NCBI GenBank assembly: GCA_033439295.1
Contig: JAVTLE010000003.1
Location: forward strand, 992,001-1,056,000
Direction of reading: 5' to 3'
Source of the DNA: Deuterostichococcus epilithicus
Lineage: Eukaryota > Chlorophyta > Trebouxiophyceae > Prasiolales > Stichococcaceae
DNA: 64,000 nt
The notes under the pieces are model-generated. The model saw only the letters and a list, made by a program, of their open reading frames with translations. It ran no database searches and was not told where the DNA came from. Positions within the stretch are counted from its first letter, which is position 1; each line of letters opens with the position of its first letter. Positions 10,614 through 23,019 of the stretch are shown piece after piece. A program made the position numbers and the translations under genes.

Positions 10614-13600
10614 ATGGCGCACCAGGGAATGAGAAGATTCGCTGCTACATTTGGTTCCGGAGATTTTGGGAGACTAGCGCACGGATCCAACGCACCGGAG
10701 CTCGTGCCAAGGATCGTGGCGTCTCTGGCCGGAAAGCACGTCAGGCAGGCTGCTGCGGGTGGCGCTCACACCGCAATCGTCACAGGTGAGACGATCAGTC
10801 ACATGATTGCTGACATTTCGCGCCGCACTGCTGTTGACATTGTTTTGTCATGCAACCTAAATCCTGGCCAGTGCACGGGTGGCAAAATGTGCCTGCTCGA
10901 CAGAACAAAGGCCAATCCCTCAATCATTGTCAGTGCAGAGGACGGCGAAGTTTGGACCTCAGGCTTGAACGATGCCGGGCAGCTGGGCCACTCCGCACAG
11001 GCAGAGTCTGTGCCGGTGCGCATGCATGACTTATCCTGCCGATGGGACGTCCCATTGATCATGCCGTTGCACTACCATGCCTGTACAAAGCCTCTTTAAC
11101 GACAGGCACCTTGACCTTGCTCGCACAGGAGCCGCAGCGGGTAGATCTGCCAGATCCCGTTACATCGGTGACAGCCGGGCACTATCACACCTTGGCGCTC
11201 ACAGAAGCAGGTGGAATTCTCAAACAGCATTCGTCGGCGTTTCGCAGCACAGCCTTGACAACTCTTGCGCGAGCTCGTGGTACCTACCACAGCAGGCTGC
11301 GATATTCACTGTCGTCAAGTGCTGGTGTTCAACGCTGACAGTCCACCATTGCAAGCTGATCACGAACCATGCCTCTGGTACAGGGGAACTCTGGGCATGG
11401 GGACGAAACGCCGCAGGTGGGCTCAGCTCCACAATACATCATGCGTGCCAGTCCGGTGCAGGTGTCGTGCAGACCTGCTGGATGCTGCTGCCGAGCGGTA
11501 TCCCAGAGCCCTTCTCGTGCCTGCAGGGCAGTTGGGGATCGGAGGCAGGAGCAAGTCGGACGAGCGGACGCCACTGAGGGTTTCGCCCCTGGCAGGTTGC
11601 CCCTTTCTTGCGGCAAGCTTCCCAACAGGGTGCAAACCGCAAACACATCATGCATCGGCCGTTGGAACCCTTTCTGCTCTCAACCTGCAACATGCAGAAT
11701 CTTGGCAACTCCCACTGCTGATAATCGCACCATGGGCATGAGCCCGTTGTTGATGCTGCGCCGCACTGCCGCCGCACGCCCTATGCCAGACCCAGCCCTC
11801 CTCATCAGGCACTCGCTCCAGCTGAGCCAGACGGTTGGCGAGTTGCAGGCACCCGCCTGGCAGCGATCGCCGCGGGCGCCGAGCACAGCCTGGCCGTAAG
11901 CGCAGACCCGGGCGAGGTCTTCGCCTGGGGCAGCCCCGGCGGCGGCCGCCTGGGCATGCGGCCAGAGCGCACGCTGCTCAACTACGGCCGCCAGGCGGAG
12001 CCGCGTTTAGTGCGCGGCCTCGTTGGCATCCCGATCGTCTCGGTGCAGTGCGGGCACCAGCACTCGGGTGAGGCGGCGCCGTGTGGAGGCCGGCAGTGGT
12101 GCGTGCACCTGTGCTGTGTGTATGGTTGTGCGAGGTGGTGCATGTGGCATTGCTGATCAGGGACGTTGGGCTGCCTGGTTGCATTCTTCTGCTTGGTAAA
12201 TGCCGCATGCGTCTGCCCTGGTTCAGGGGCTTCCGCTCGTTCACATCGTGGCTCTGGCCAGCTCCTGAGATGTGCGAATTGTCATGTGGTGCGCAGCGGC
12301 GGTCACGGCAGAGGGTCAGGCGTACCTCTGGGGCAGCAATCGCTTTTCGCAGGCACGTCAGGCACCCTAAAAATCTCGGAAGCTCCGATGTGGCCACATG
12401 TTGCCATGCCATGGTTACAGACAGCAGAAGCCAGGTGTCTGTCGCACGCCATGCTGTGCGACTGTGCATTATTGACGCCCTGCTGACCAGCCTCGGCTGG
12501 TCCTGACAGAAGTCCATGCTGTGCTTGCCCCTGCTAGCCGCACCAACCTGCTTTCCCGATGCTGGCCGCAGCTGGGGCTGCGACAGGATGAGGAGGTGCC
12601 CTTCCCGACCGCAATCCTGCAGCTGCCCAACGTGATGTCCATTGCCCTCGGTGCGCCATTCTACTCCTCCTGCCTGCACTTCTTAATACCTGCAGGATTT
12701 CTGTAGCTGGAGACTCACGCACCCTCCTTGCCCTCAAACCGGCACCTTCAGATGCGGCCCTGCGTGGTTGCTGAGGGGTGCGAGCCAAACACACTCCGCC
12801 TCGTCACCGCATGACGTGCAAGCAGAGTCAAGAACGTGTTGTGCTGTCGCGCAGGCGGCCTGCACAGTGTGGCGGTGTCCGGCAGTGGGCAGGTCCTGTC
12901 GTGGGGCGCCAACCAGCACGGGCTGCTGGGGCTGGGGCCGTCCGCAGACCAGAATGTGGCGACGCCGACGCCCATCCCGCACTGCTTCGGCGCCCATGTG
13001 AGCCCTGCACCCCTGCTGCAGCTTCGCAGACGTGCCCAGAAGAGGGAGGCCGCCTCCGCTGCTGTCTGCTCCGAGTTGGGGGGACTGTGCCGCGCATAGT
13101 GGCCTAGGGTCTCGGGACCCCTGACATCCGAAGCGTGCCTTGCATCTCACCTGCGCCTGCCTCAATGGCGCATCACGTGTCCTCGCAGTGCTTTGGTGTC
13201 ACCAGTGGCACCTTGGCATTCCCACAGGTGTCTGCGGGGTGGAAGCACAACGCCGCCATCACACGTGCGGGCGAGCTCATGACATGGGGCTGGGGCGGCA
13301 GCGCTGGCACTCAGGTATGGCCTCAACATTTACAGGGCCGAGTCTGCAGGCATCGAGTCCATCCGCTTCGTGGCCTCTGTCTGCACCCTGTGATAACCTT
13401 GCAGCCGCCTTGCCTTGCCGGGTTCACGTCGTGGGTGACTGAATATATTAACCCGTGAGAACTCTTTTCTACTGCATGCAGTCAGCGTACGACTCCTCAG
13501 CCTCGACCGGTGGCCAGCTGGGGCGCGACAACGAGAATGACTGCTGGCTGCCGACCCGTGTGCCTGAGGTGCGACAGAGCCCCAAGCTCCTGGCCTGTGC

Positions 13601-14199
13601 GCAGCGCATCGAGACCTGTTCAACATGGTCGGTGCACAGCGCCCGACATTCGTTCTGCTCGCGCTGTCGCACGACATGCAGCTCTGGCTGCAGCTGACGA
13701 CCAGAACTTGCCGTCAGAGTGCTGCCCCGGCACCAGAGCTTGCCTCGACTGAGGAAACGGGAACCGAGCACGTCAGCGAAGCGGCTCCCACCACGACCCT
13801 CCTGCTATTGCAGCTCATCGGCGCGAACGGCCGCGCCGTGCCGCAGCGGGTGCAGGAAGTCGAGGACGGTGATATCAGCCTCGCCTGGCGGGTGCTGCAG
13901 GTGCGCACCACACGATCATTGCTGTGGCGCGACGCCGCGGATGCAGGCAGTGCAGTGACTGCACGTGCCCCTGCATCAAGAGCGGTTGTCGAGACGGCTG
14001 TCCACAGTTGGCGACGCTTCCAACACTTTCGAGGATACCCTTCAGGTTTCAGTGACAGGTTGTTCTCCCTTTGAGCCTTGGGCACGGCTGCTGGCGAGGT
14101 GCTGGTGAGGTCGAATTGCTGCGTCGACAGGTGTCCTGCGGATTCAACCACACCACCGTCACAATCGAAGGTTCCGAGGAACTGGCGTCCGGCGCCTGA
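10614..14199 (+). CDS. RCC1-domain seven-blade beta-propeller protein
   Basis: RCC1-repeat protein of about 419 residues, the size of one seven-bladed propeller with little else. Thirteen exons close in phase: 10614-10785, 10939-11015, 11129-11210, 11384-11416, 11527-11595, 11849-12067, 12297-12352, 12572-12650, 12855-12997, 13228-13314, 13482-13568, 13814-13900 and 14131-14199. Repeats are clear: GEVWTSGLNDAGQLG, VTAGHYHTLALTEAG, GELWAWGRNAAGQLG, IAAGAEHSLAVS, GEVFAWGSPGGGRLG, AYLWGSNRFSQLGL, GLHSVAVSGSGQVLSWGANQ, VSAGWKHNAAITRAGELMTW and a terminal VSCGFNHTTVTI. Intron 7 must use a GC donor at 12353. Members act as the Ran exchange factor, as UVR8-type photoreceptors or as trafficking scaffolds. 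I see no feature that settles which; UVR8 would need its tryptophan cage checked. Start: first ATG in frame. Confidence 0.9.
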
Positions 14200-15244
14200 G
14201 GGACACCGTCCGGTGAGCGCTGGCGCTGACGAGCAATATGCACGCCGCACGCCGCGCAGCACCGCAGCAGGCTCGAGCGGCAGGGCGGAGGCGGCCGGGG
14301 CCACATCCGCAGCTCACTCGTCACTGGCGCTGGGATGAAGCGTGCTGTGCCTGTCGGATGCGCCGTGAGGGGCAGCCGGCCGCAGGCTGCCGCAGGGCAG
14401 CTTCGCTGCACAGAGCGACTGAGAGTACTGTTGTTCTTGCTAATTGCGAACGAGGATGCTGCGAGGCATCAATGCTCCGAGCAGTGGGAATCTTCAGAGG
14501 TTCAGTGGGCGGCAAAGTGCCCCAGGCCGTGAGCGGCTGTGCAAGGGCGGAGAGGGGGTTTCTGGAGTTATTGCTCAGGCGCAGCAATTGTTTTGGGTCG
14601 GCAGCGTCGTTGATTCGCAACCAGCATAGATCTGTCTTCAGAGGTGGCGCGCTGCCTGTGCCAGATTCATGCGCCTGACATCAGGATCCAGCTTTCAAAC
14701 CGTCACCAGGACTGTGGCAACAGCACTTGTGACCGCAGCGATATTGATTGCAACGTGTGAACATTCCGATTGGGTCCCGTCCATGGCAGTCGCCTTGCAG
14801 CGTAGCTGGTTTGGTATTGAATTGCACTGTTAGTTCCTCGCACTTCAAGAGGCAGCAGAAGGAAGATGCCAGCCAGCAAACTGAAGTCTTGCACCCTTAC
14901 ACAGCGCGAGTTGTCCTGGACTTGCATCATTGCTGGAGTCCTGGTCACGATACTGCTCTTTACATTCAATCAAAACACCTTGACCGTGCTAGAACGCAAG
15001 GACTCGACACAAGGCCCTTGCTGCAATAGCGGGCTGCAATCACAAATGGCACATCCCATCGCCAGCATCGCCGCCTGGTGAGTAACAGCTGTCAGCCGGT
15101 CTCGAGAGCAGCCGTCTCCTAACGGCAGGACGTACATGCTGCCCATATCCAGTGTGTGCATTCTGTCACGAGTCGCACTGCGCCGTGTCCCAAACCAAGA
15201 TTCGGCGCCGACACAGTCTCGCACTAGCCCACTGGGGACGCCGA
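14200..15244. other. convergent intergenic region with one small open frame
   Basis: About 1 kb between the RCC1 gene stop and the stop of the oppositely oriented Tify-binding protein, so both 3' UTRs lie here. A plus-strand frame at 14866-15081 (about 70 residues) has one hydrophobic stretch (WTCIIAGVLVTILLFTF) and ends just beyond a GTGAGT-like donor. I found no in-phase partner exon before the minus-strand gene, so I do not call it a gene. Confidence 0.4.
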
Positions 15245-18200
15245 TTACTGTGGAACGCAGCCGATCGCTGGCGCCGCGGGCCGCAGGGCGCGGCGGGGAC
15301 TGCCAACGCTGGCGCTGTCTGCACTGCTGGCTGAGCACGTCGCGCGCTGCCCGCCGCCTGCCGCTGCGTCGCTGCCGCCTGCTGCCTGCCGCTGCGGAGC
15401 CGCGCCCGCCGCTGCTGTCATGCTGGACGGCGCCCGCTGCCGCGACCCGTGCCCCTTCCCCAACACCTTTTTGGTGCGGATTTTGGTGCGTATCCCGGAC
15501 CAGCTGCCCGAAGACGTGCCGCCTTTTGCATTTGCGGCAGCGCTCGCTACCCAGTCAAGCATCGCTCCAGCGCCGCCGCCACTGCCGCCGCCGCCACCGA
15601 ATCCCACACAGTGGCCATTTACAGCGGCCGCGCCCGCGTTCTCTGACATGGTCAGATCTATCACCACCTGCGAGGCCTCTGGCTGCGACGCCGCCGCACC
15701 CGCTGCTGCGCCGCCCGGCGCCTGGCGCATTGATTGGGACGCCCCGCCGGGCGCTGCCCGCGGTGCCGCTGTCTCCACATCGACTGCAGCGTCGGCGGCA
15801 GTGGAGGCGCCGCTGTCTGTGGTGGCTGCAGCAGAGGAGCGACACACATCAAGGAGTGAGACGCCGCCGTTCTTGACAAATCTTGTAGGGTGACATGCAA
15901 AGCTGGCGCCACAGCAGCCGATGCCTCGTGGGGGATTGCATGGCGCCACTCGCTTGCTACCGCTGCTGGCTGGGTGGCCAGTGCGGGGATGCATTTCAGA
16001 TCAGCAAGCATGTTCGGGCAAGCGAAACCTCAGACCGACAAGCCAGGAATGAAAGCGGGCTCAGGATATCTGACGGAGCGGCGGCTACCTGCGCGCACGT
16101 GGCAGTACCCGCCGCCCGGCTGCCCTCGGGCTGGGCCCACATCGGCACCTTGGGAGTCGTCGTCCGTTGTAAAGTTGCTCAGGTCGACGACGATGTCGTG
16201 CGACGACTCCTCGGGCGGGCTGGCCGCTGGCCGCGCGCCGTGATGCGCCTCCTTCACTTCGGCGGCGGCGGCCGCCGCTGCCGGACTGGCGGCATCATCT
16301 GCATTGCCGCGTGCCGCGCAGGCAGACGGAGACAACGGCACCGCTAGCGGGTTCAGGTTGCTGACTAGGCTGGTGGGCGATGCGTTTCCCGAGCCGCGGC
16401 GCGGTGCCGCTCCACCGCTCCCTTGGCGCCCGCTCGCCGCCGCAGCGGTCGCGCCGCCAGCGCCGCGGCTTGGGGGCGCTCCATCGCTCTGACGGCGCCC
16501 ACTCGTCGCCGCAGCGGTTGCACTGCCGGCGCCCAACGCCGCCCGCTTCCTGGTCCCAACACCAGCACGAGAGGGTGAGTCGAGCAGCAAGTTGGATGCT
16601 GCGAGGGAAGGCAGCTGCACGTGCACTGGGGCACCATGCGGGACACAGACTCTGTTGTGCGGCTGCAAGAGCAGGCTGTTTGTGAAGCGGTGCCGTGCGC
16701 GGATGTGCCCATGGCAAGGCACCTCAGAATCATCCTGACAAGCCCTGACACACACAAAATGCAGAAGACAAACCCCACCTGTCCGGGCTGCTGAGCGGCG
16801 GCGCCTCGGCCGCTGTCTCCGGCGTGATCGGCGGCTGCGGGGTGCCGGCGCCCGCGCGGGCTCCATCCGATGGCGCCCACCCCTCGCCCACTGCAGCCGC
16901 ACCCTCCGCCGCCGCGGGCGCGGCTGCCTGCAGCTCCTGCTCCCGCTGGCGCTTGTGGCCAACCGCCGCCGGGGCCGCCGCCGCGGGGCTGCCTGCGGGC
17001 CCAGCCTCTCGGGCGGGCGCGGCCGCCGCCTGCGCCGCACTCGTCAACCGCGTCCGCAGCTCGTGCAGCATGTCCTGCGGCAGTGTCCCCCGAGGCTGGG
17101 GCGGGCCATACCGAAAGGACAGGTGGGACGAGGGCATGCAGCGCCTCGGTCAAGGGCGCGCCCACGGCGCCTGTGATACGGCTGCCGATGCGGCACCTGT
17201 GATGCGGCAGTCCGCCACACGCAGTTGCTCGGACACAGCGGTCGGCAAGCGGGTGCGCAAGACTGGGGCCTCGCCTGCAGGGGGAGGCGGAGGTGGCCCG
17301 TGTCGCAGCTCGCTGCTCGAATGTGCGCCAGCGGCTCACCGCTCGCCACTGCGCCGGCGCAATGCTGCTCGAAGCGAGCCGGGCTGACGACCTCCCGGCA
17401 CCGATGGCAGCGCAGCCCGCCGGCCGCTGCATCCACCTTCGCCGATGCCAGCACCGTCCAGTTCCCCATGGGCACGATGTCGAAATACCACACCACCATG
17501 CCGTCAAACAGCAGGCGACTGGCGAGCAGCGCTTGGACGCTGGAGTCGCCCTGCGGCGGCAGCGTCGCGGCCTGCCCGCTCACAGGCAGGCGGTTCAGCG
17601 TCAAAGGTTTCAGGCCCTGGAAGACAGCCTGTTGCGTCGGCTCTGGAAAGCAGGCGATATATGAGGAGGTCGCCCGCCGGCGCGATAGGATACATGCCAA
17701 GCATCTCACAACCACAGGGCAAACCACATGTCGGCGAGCAGGTCATCACCTGGGCCTTGGACACTTCCCACCGCTCGCACTTCCCCGGGAGCTCCCTGCT
17801 GGCAGACGCGTCGCCGCTGCCGGTCGCGTTTGAGTTGCATTCCCGCGCCCCCGGCAAGGCGGCGGCGGCTGCAACGGGCATGGCCATCGCCGGGTGCTCG
17901 GCCTCGCCGCCCACTGCTGCCGCTGCCCCTGCAGCCGCGGAGGCCGGTGCCTGGCGGGCTGATGGGGCCGGCGCCGGCGCTGCACTGTTGGCGGACGGCG
18001 GCCGCTCGGGATGCGCAGTGTCGGCAGCTGGCGCGGTCTCGCCGGCTGCCTTCCGCAGCGCCGTGACAGGCGAGGCGGCCGCCCGCGCCAGCGGCCCGCC
18101 GTCCGGTGGTTGCGACGCCGCCGCCGCCTGCCGTGGCGGCTGCTTTGCAGTGCCGCCAGGCTGTGGCAGCGCCCGTGCAGCGCTCTTCGCCTTTTGCTGC

Positions 18201-20444
18201 GGCAGCTCTTGCGCGGCAATCGTCGCCTTCTGCTGCGGCAAAGCTACGATGCCGCTCGGCCGCGCGCCGCCATGCACGTGCAGGCCAGCGGGCGTCGCCG
18301 GCATGCTCGCCAGCCGGTCTGCTGTCAGCTGCGGACTAGACGGCTGCGCGTCTGCCTGTCCCCGGGGTGACTGCTGCTGCTGCTCTGAGACGGACAGCGG
18401 CTGCTGCCGCCGCCGCTGCTGCTGCTGCTGCTCTGAGCCGGACCGCTGCTGCTGCTGCTGCTGCTGCTGTGACGTCTGCATGCTCAGGGCCACAGATCCC
18501 AGGCACGACGGCGGCTGCGCCGCATGCGGCAGCGCCGCCTGCGCCCCATGCGCGTCGGGCGGCAGCACCTGCCGCACGGGCGCTGCTGCGCGGCCTGCCG
18601 CCGCGGGGTGGGCAGGCGCTGGCGGTGAGACGACCTCGTCGGGCTGCGGCTGCGAGCGGGCGGGCGCAGAGCCGGCGCCGCCTGGCAGCAGCGGTGGCTG
18701 CGCCGGCTGCAGGCCTGAGGACATCACCACCGTGGACAGCGGGCGGGCGCCGCTGGATTCTGCTGCCTCGTTTGTCAGGGGAGCTGCTGCTGCCGCCGCC
18801 GGTGCAGGTGATGCCGGCACTGGTGCTGCCACCACCACTGCTGCTGCCCCTGCCATTGCCGCTGCCATCGCCGCCGTGGGCGGCGGCGTGGGCGCGGGCT
18901 GCGGGGCGGGCGCCGCGGGTCGCTGGAATTCGGCGGGCAGCAGCGGCCACGACGCCGTGGCCGCCCAGCCGGCGCCCGCCGGCGCGTCGTTGGCCCGCTT
19001 CCTCGCAGCCTCCTCCGCATTGTAGGCCGCCAGCAGGTCGCGCACGCGCAGCGTCGCCTTGTTCACAGGCTTCTCGGCTGCAACCTGCTTGAGGCCCTGC
19101 GCCGGCGCGGAGTGGCGGGTGAGACACACAGAATGAAACGAACCACACAGAACAGAAAGACAGATTGTGTTGGGCACATCGGGGAGCAGCTTCACAGCCA
19201 CGCTTCAATGCTGTGGGAACACCCAAGTGTGTCTGAAGTTGGGAGAAACTTGGGGTATGCTCGTTCTGTGCAGACTTGGGAAGTTGCAAGCCAAGTGCCG
19301 ACATATAGTTTGATGCATGTGGTGCCCTGATCGAGCCTTCGTTTGCCAGATTCTCACCCTGAGCAGGCGCTGCAGCGCGGTGGCGGTGCCGAAATCCGGA
19401 CTGACCGGTAGCGAGGCTGGCACGCCGCCGCCGCCGCCGCCGTTTGCTGGAACCGGCGCGGCCGCATCGTCGTCGTGCCTGAGCCGCAGGAAGCAGGGCT
19501 GGCACAGCGGGCGGTGCGGGCAGACGGTCCCCAGCTTGGTCCAGCAGTCGGTACACAGCCACCTGTCGGCGCAGCCGGGCGCGGGCCACCAGGTGGCGCA
19601 TGGCGCCGCCATCAACGTGGCGCAGTTGTGCCCCTTGCGCAGGCAGCACACCTGCCCCTGCAGGCAGACGACAGCCGGCGCCTCACGCCCTGGTGAGGGG
19701 TACCGTATTCCAGGGAATTGACGCTTGTGCAGGATGCACAGCGCCAGCCGCTGGCACCAACAGTGTTTTGAGAGGAGCCCGCATTGCCTTCCAGCTCGCA
19801 GTTCATTGTTCAGCCAAGAACCACCTTCTTGTGTGATGGCTGCGCCGGCAGCGGCCCCGCGGCCGTGCCGGTCTGCAACAGGGGTGGGCCGTCGGAGCCG
19901 CTCTGCATCTGCGCTGCCGCAGCCAGGTCCCTGATGTGGAATTCCACGTGGACAGGGACCTGCACACAGAGGATGACAATGACATGTCGGTTATTTCTCC
20001 GTTGTGCAGACTTGCTAGTGGGTATGTGCCAGATGTGCGAGCCTGAAGCTCTGGATAAGCGCGAGGCTGCAGGAGCATAAGCGGTGGGACTTCGGAAGAG
20101 AGCCTGCTGCTGCAGCCTACCTCCTGCACCATCAGTGCTGTGCGGCGCCGCCGCTTCGGCTGCGGGAAGGCCCACACGGAGCGCGTGCCGCCGGCCGGCC
20201 GCACCGGCACCGCCGGCAGCAGCAAGGATGCGATGTTGGGCGCCTGCCGCGCTGAGGCGCCGCCTGCTGAGGGAGCTGCCGCGCCGCCATGCGCCGGGTG
20301 CTTGGCAGCAGTCGGCTGCTGCTGTGGCGGCGGCACAGCCTTTGACGGGCGCACAACCTCCAGAAGATCATATCCGTACGCCCGCTTGGACGGGCGCCGT
20401 TCGCGGGCGGGCTGCTGCCGATCAGAGCCGCCCGAGTCCGTCAT
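15245..20444 (-). CDS. large nuclear-type protein: Cys-rich module, Tify-binding-like (TDBD) domain, two SUMO-interacting motifs
   Basis: Unnamed protein of about 1,250 residues. Exons: 20444-20121, 19959-19825, 19657-19358, 19096-17750, 17616-17340, one ending at 16779, then 16549-16089 and 15825-15245. N-terminal part: a KRRRR nuclear-localisation-like stretch. Exon 3 is a cysteine-rich module (CCLRKGHNC, then WLCTDCWTKLGTVCPHRP and LCQPC) that looks zinc-binding. A long Pro/Ala/Gln linker with poly-Gln follows. Exon 5 resembles the TDBD domain next to PHD fingers in plant IDM1-type proteins: VQALLASRLLFDGMVVWYFD, then LRCHRCREVVSPARFEQHC. The C-terminal half has two SUMO-interacting motifs, DIVVDLSNFTTDDD and VVIDLT, each hydrophobic core followed by acid or serine. 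Inference: a chromatin or SUMO-pathway adaptor. The join between the TDBD exon and the next exon does not resolve: the frame that fits downstream has a stop shortly upstream of a usable acceptor, so an indel or unusual splice is possible. Confidence 0.75.
18371..18470 (-). repeat. CTG/CAG trinucleotide tracts encoding poly-Gln
   Basis: Two interrupted CTG runs on the plus strand (18371-18385 and about 18415-18470) encode glutamine tracts of roughly 5-8 residues in the linker of the Tify-binding-like protein. Such tracts mark disordered regions and are prone to length change; they are coding, not intergenic. Confidence 0.8.
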
Positions 20445-21421
20445 AGTACGCAGCCACGCCTGCAGTCACGGTTTATGAGTATTGAGTGGGTGTCTGCACA
20501 CGAGATCGCCGGCGCTCATAAACGAAAGGAAGATGTCCGCTCCATCGTTCTCAACCTGCTCCATTGGAGACGCTGCATGTCAGCAGCTCATGTGGTTGTA
20601 CTTTCTGCGTTCAAACAACCATCGAAACGGTGCAGCTGAGGAGCACAGCACTAAGCGAGCGTGACTCAGTACCTATTGTTCAGGGGACCGTCATGGAATC
20701 CATCACGCGCCATAGCTTTGGTGGTTCTCGCCGCAGCTTGTGTTTGATTTGCATGGCGCGCCTCCTGCTGCACCGGGCTGCCGAGGGGGCGGACTAGGCC
20801 GTATCTGACAAACCAGCCATCCGCGCCAAGCCCTCGCAGATCCGGCCCCAAACGTGCGACTGATTGTTGCATATACTGTTCATACGTCGCGCAATCGGCT
20901 TTGAGTTCGGATACAATGAACATGCACGCACATGCACGATGAGACGTAGGGACTCCTGACGGTACGAGAAGACATAGAGTCTCTGGGTCTTGCGCCACAG
21001 CACGCGCAGCAGTTGCATCCGTCCTCGACAATCGCCCGTCGCACCTGCGAACCTAGCGTTTCCAAGTGCTCATCTATCGCTGTTGCTCTGCGTCCTACCA
21101 CCAACTGCGTCCTAGCAGCTGCATCTGAGCTTCGCCCTTAATCTTTGGGGCTTCTGTCACTGGTCATCGACACGACAAGGCAGCCTGGGAAGCCAGCAGA
21201 TCCGCCGCACTGCGGCAAATGTCAAGCTGATCGTATATGCATCCGGGGCTCTTGTGCTAGGAAGGTTCGCCAGGTGGCCCTGGGACCCCACCAGCGCTGC
21301 CTCGCTGTGCTCTTAACTCCCTCCCTTTTCGTTGCGCGATGACAGGCCGCCTGTCATAACACTTATCGTTCGTGCTTGTTCGACAGGGCTCGGCGCCGCA
21401 CCTTTCGGGCATCCGGCCAAT
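20445..21421. other. divergent intergenic region, Tify-binding protein / CENH3
   Basis: About 980 nt between two divergent start codons. Minus-strand frames near 20666-21104 are moderately long (up to about 120 residues; one contains LGPDLRGLGADGWFVRYGL), but I recognise no domain and could not connect them by splice phase. A small unannotated gene cannot be excluded. Otherwise this should hold the promoters of both flanking genes. Confidence 0.4.
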
Positions 21422-22394
21422 ATGGCGCGCACCAAGCTGACGGCGCGTAAAAGCACAGGGGGCAAAACAGCCCCACAGATGCTGGCAGGCCGCCGTAAGG
21501 CGTCCCAGCCCATGTCGCTGTCGCAAAAGCGCGCCGTGGGCGGCAGCGAGTCGACACATAAGCGCCGCCGCAAGCCCGGTGTCGCGGCGCTCAAGTGCGG
21601 GTTACAAAACTGCTTTGCTGCATACTTGTGCATGCTCGTTGCTGCCCCAGTACGATCTAGCAGGGTTCTGGCTCAGTTTGAAATCCGACAAGGCTGCGCC
21701 CGCCCCGCGCCTTTTCACAGCATTTGCTTGGTTTTGATGCGCAGGGAGATCCGCAAGTTCCAGTCGACCTTCGACCTGCTGATCAAGAAGGCGCCTTTCG
21801 GCCGCCTCGTGCGAGAGATCGCCCAGGTCCACACTCCCCGATGCCGCACGCCTATGTTGGTCTCGGCAGCCCCTTATCTTGACATCCTTGAGCCGCTACT
21901 GGTGACTGCTATTTGACCGCATTGTTCGTCACATCCTGTGTCACTGTACACAGAATGTGACGACTGGCACGGAGAACATGGACATGCGGTGGCGGCCGGC
22001 GGCGCTGGAGGCGCTGCAGGAGGCAGCAGAGGCTTATTTGGTCAGTCAGCGCTCATGAGACATAATACCCTGATGCAATGGATGCACCAACAGAACACTT
22101 TCCGCGCAAGCAAGGCTCAGCCTGGTCACTGATGATTGCTGCTGTCTGTGGACACTGTGCAGACCGGTATATTTGAAGACACAAACCTGGCGGCGCTCCA
22201 CGCCAAGCGCGTCACCATCATGCCCAAGGTCAGGCGGCTGTGCCACGCATGCAGCGCACATTGATGATACTTGTGCATTTGAATGCCATGCGTGTGCGTC
22301 TGACAGTACGTCCAACAGTTGGCTGGATTGATCTCCTTGTGTGACACAGGACATGATGTTGGCCCGCCGCCTGCGTGGGGAATCATTGAACTGA
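21422..22394 (+). CDS. CENH3: centromeric histone H3 variant (CENH3 / CENP-A)
   Basis: Histone that replaces H3 in centromeric nucleosomes and founds the kinetochore. Five exons close in phase: 21422-21594, 21745-21826, 21954-22040, 22163-22228 and 22350-22394, giving 150 residues (canonical H3 has about 135). The core matches H3: [57 protein letters not shown] and [10 protein letters not shown]. Two features point to CENH3: loop 1 between REIAQ and the next helix has 11 residues ([11 protein letters not shown]) where canonical H3 has 6, and tryptophan 98 starts helix 2, as in known CENP-A and CENH3. The tail is odd: [15 protein letters not shown] keeps H3 K4, R8, K9, S10 and K14 with Q5 changed to L, then departs into a Lys/Arg-rich stretch. 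Start: ATG of the histone-like N-terminus. Confidence 0.92.
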
Positions 22395-23019
22395 TCTTAG
22401 CAGAGCAACAGCCGAGGCTGGAATGCCTTGGTGACACACGGACCCTGCAGTGCAAGCTGAAATTGCTCGCATGCTGGGTTGGAGTCATACAACACGGGCC
22501 TAGGGCCACAACAGGGCCTTGTGCGCAAGTGGCAGGCCGGTTATTTCCCTGAATAGCAGTTCTTACAGCCTCCAGCCTTTCGGTCAGTAAAACACTCAGA
22601 AAGAACTCGATCATCATAATTGATGCAAGGGCCGCTGCTTCTGAGGGTGCTGCATCTTGGTTTCAGATGGTTTCTGCGCTGCGACATCTCCTATTGCCAA
22701 ATTGCAAAGACACAGGCGGCAGCGTGTGTAAGGAGGATGGGAATGCAAACATGAATGGCCTTCCAACTTGGGGTCTTCTCATGCCCTGTCGATGCATTGC
22801 AGCATGTGCATGCGCAAACATCGGACTGCATCAGGTCAGGCTGCAGCTGTTTGCACCAGTCCACACCTGTTTTGCAAGTGAGGCTGTGCATTAGGTACTG
22901 CTTGACGCTCCGTCTACGACGACGATCATTCCACTTCTCACCCTCATGAACCACCGAGACCTAGGTATCGCCGCCAGTCCTCGCGGGCGCCGATGCCAGA
23001 TTAATAAACTGAACCACCC
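22395..23019. other. convergent intergenic region, CENH3 and MED4 3' ends
   Basis: 625 nt between two converging stop codons. Only short unsupported frames occur. It must contain both 3' UTRs. No repeat, RNA gene or splice-compatible coding segment was found. Confidence 0.5.

Noticed and set aside
14866-15081. Plus-strand small membrane-protein open frame
   Set aside because: One hydrophobic stretch, no homology, no in-phase second exon before the opposite-strand gene; GC-rich noise is likely.
20666-21104. Minus-strand gene between the Tify-binding protein and CENH3
   Set aside because: Three overlapping frames of moderate length, but none connects by splice phase and no motif is recognised.
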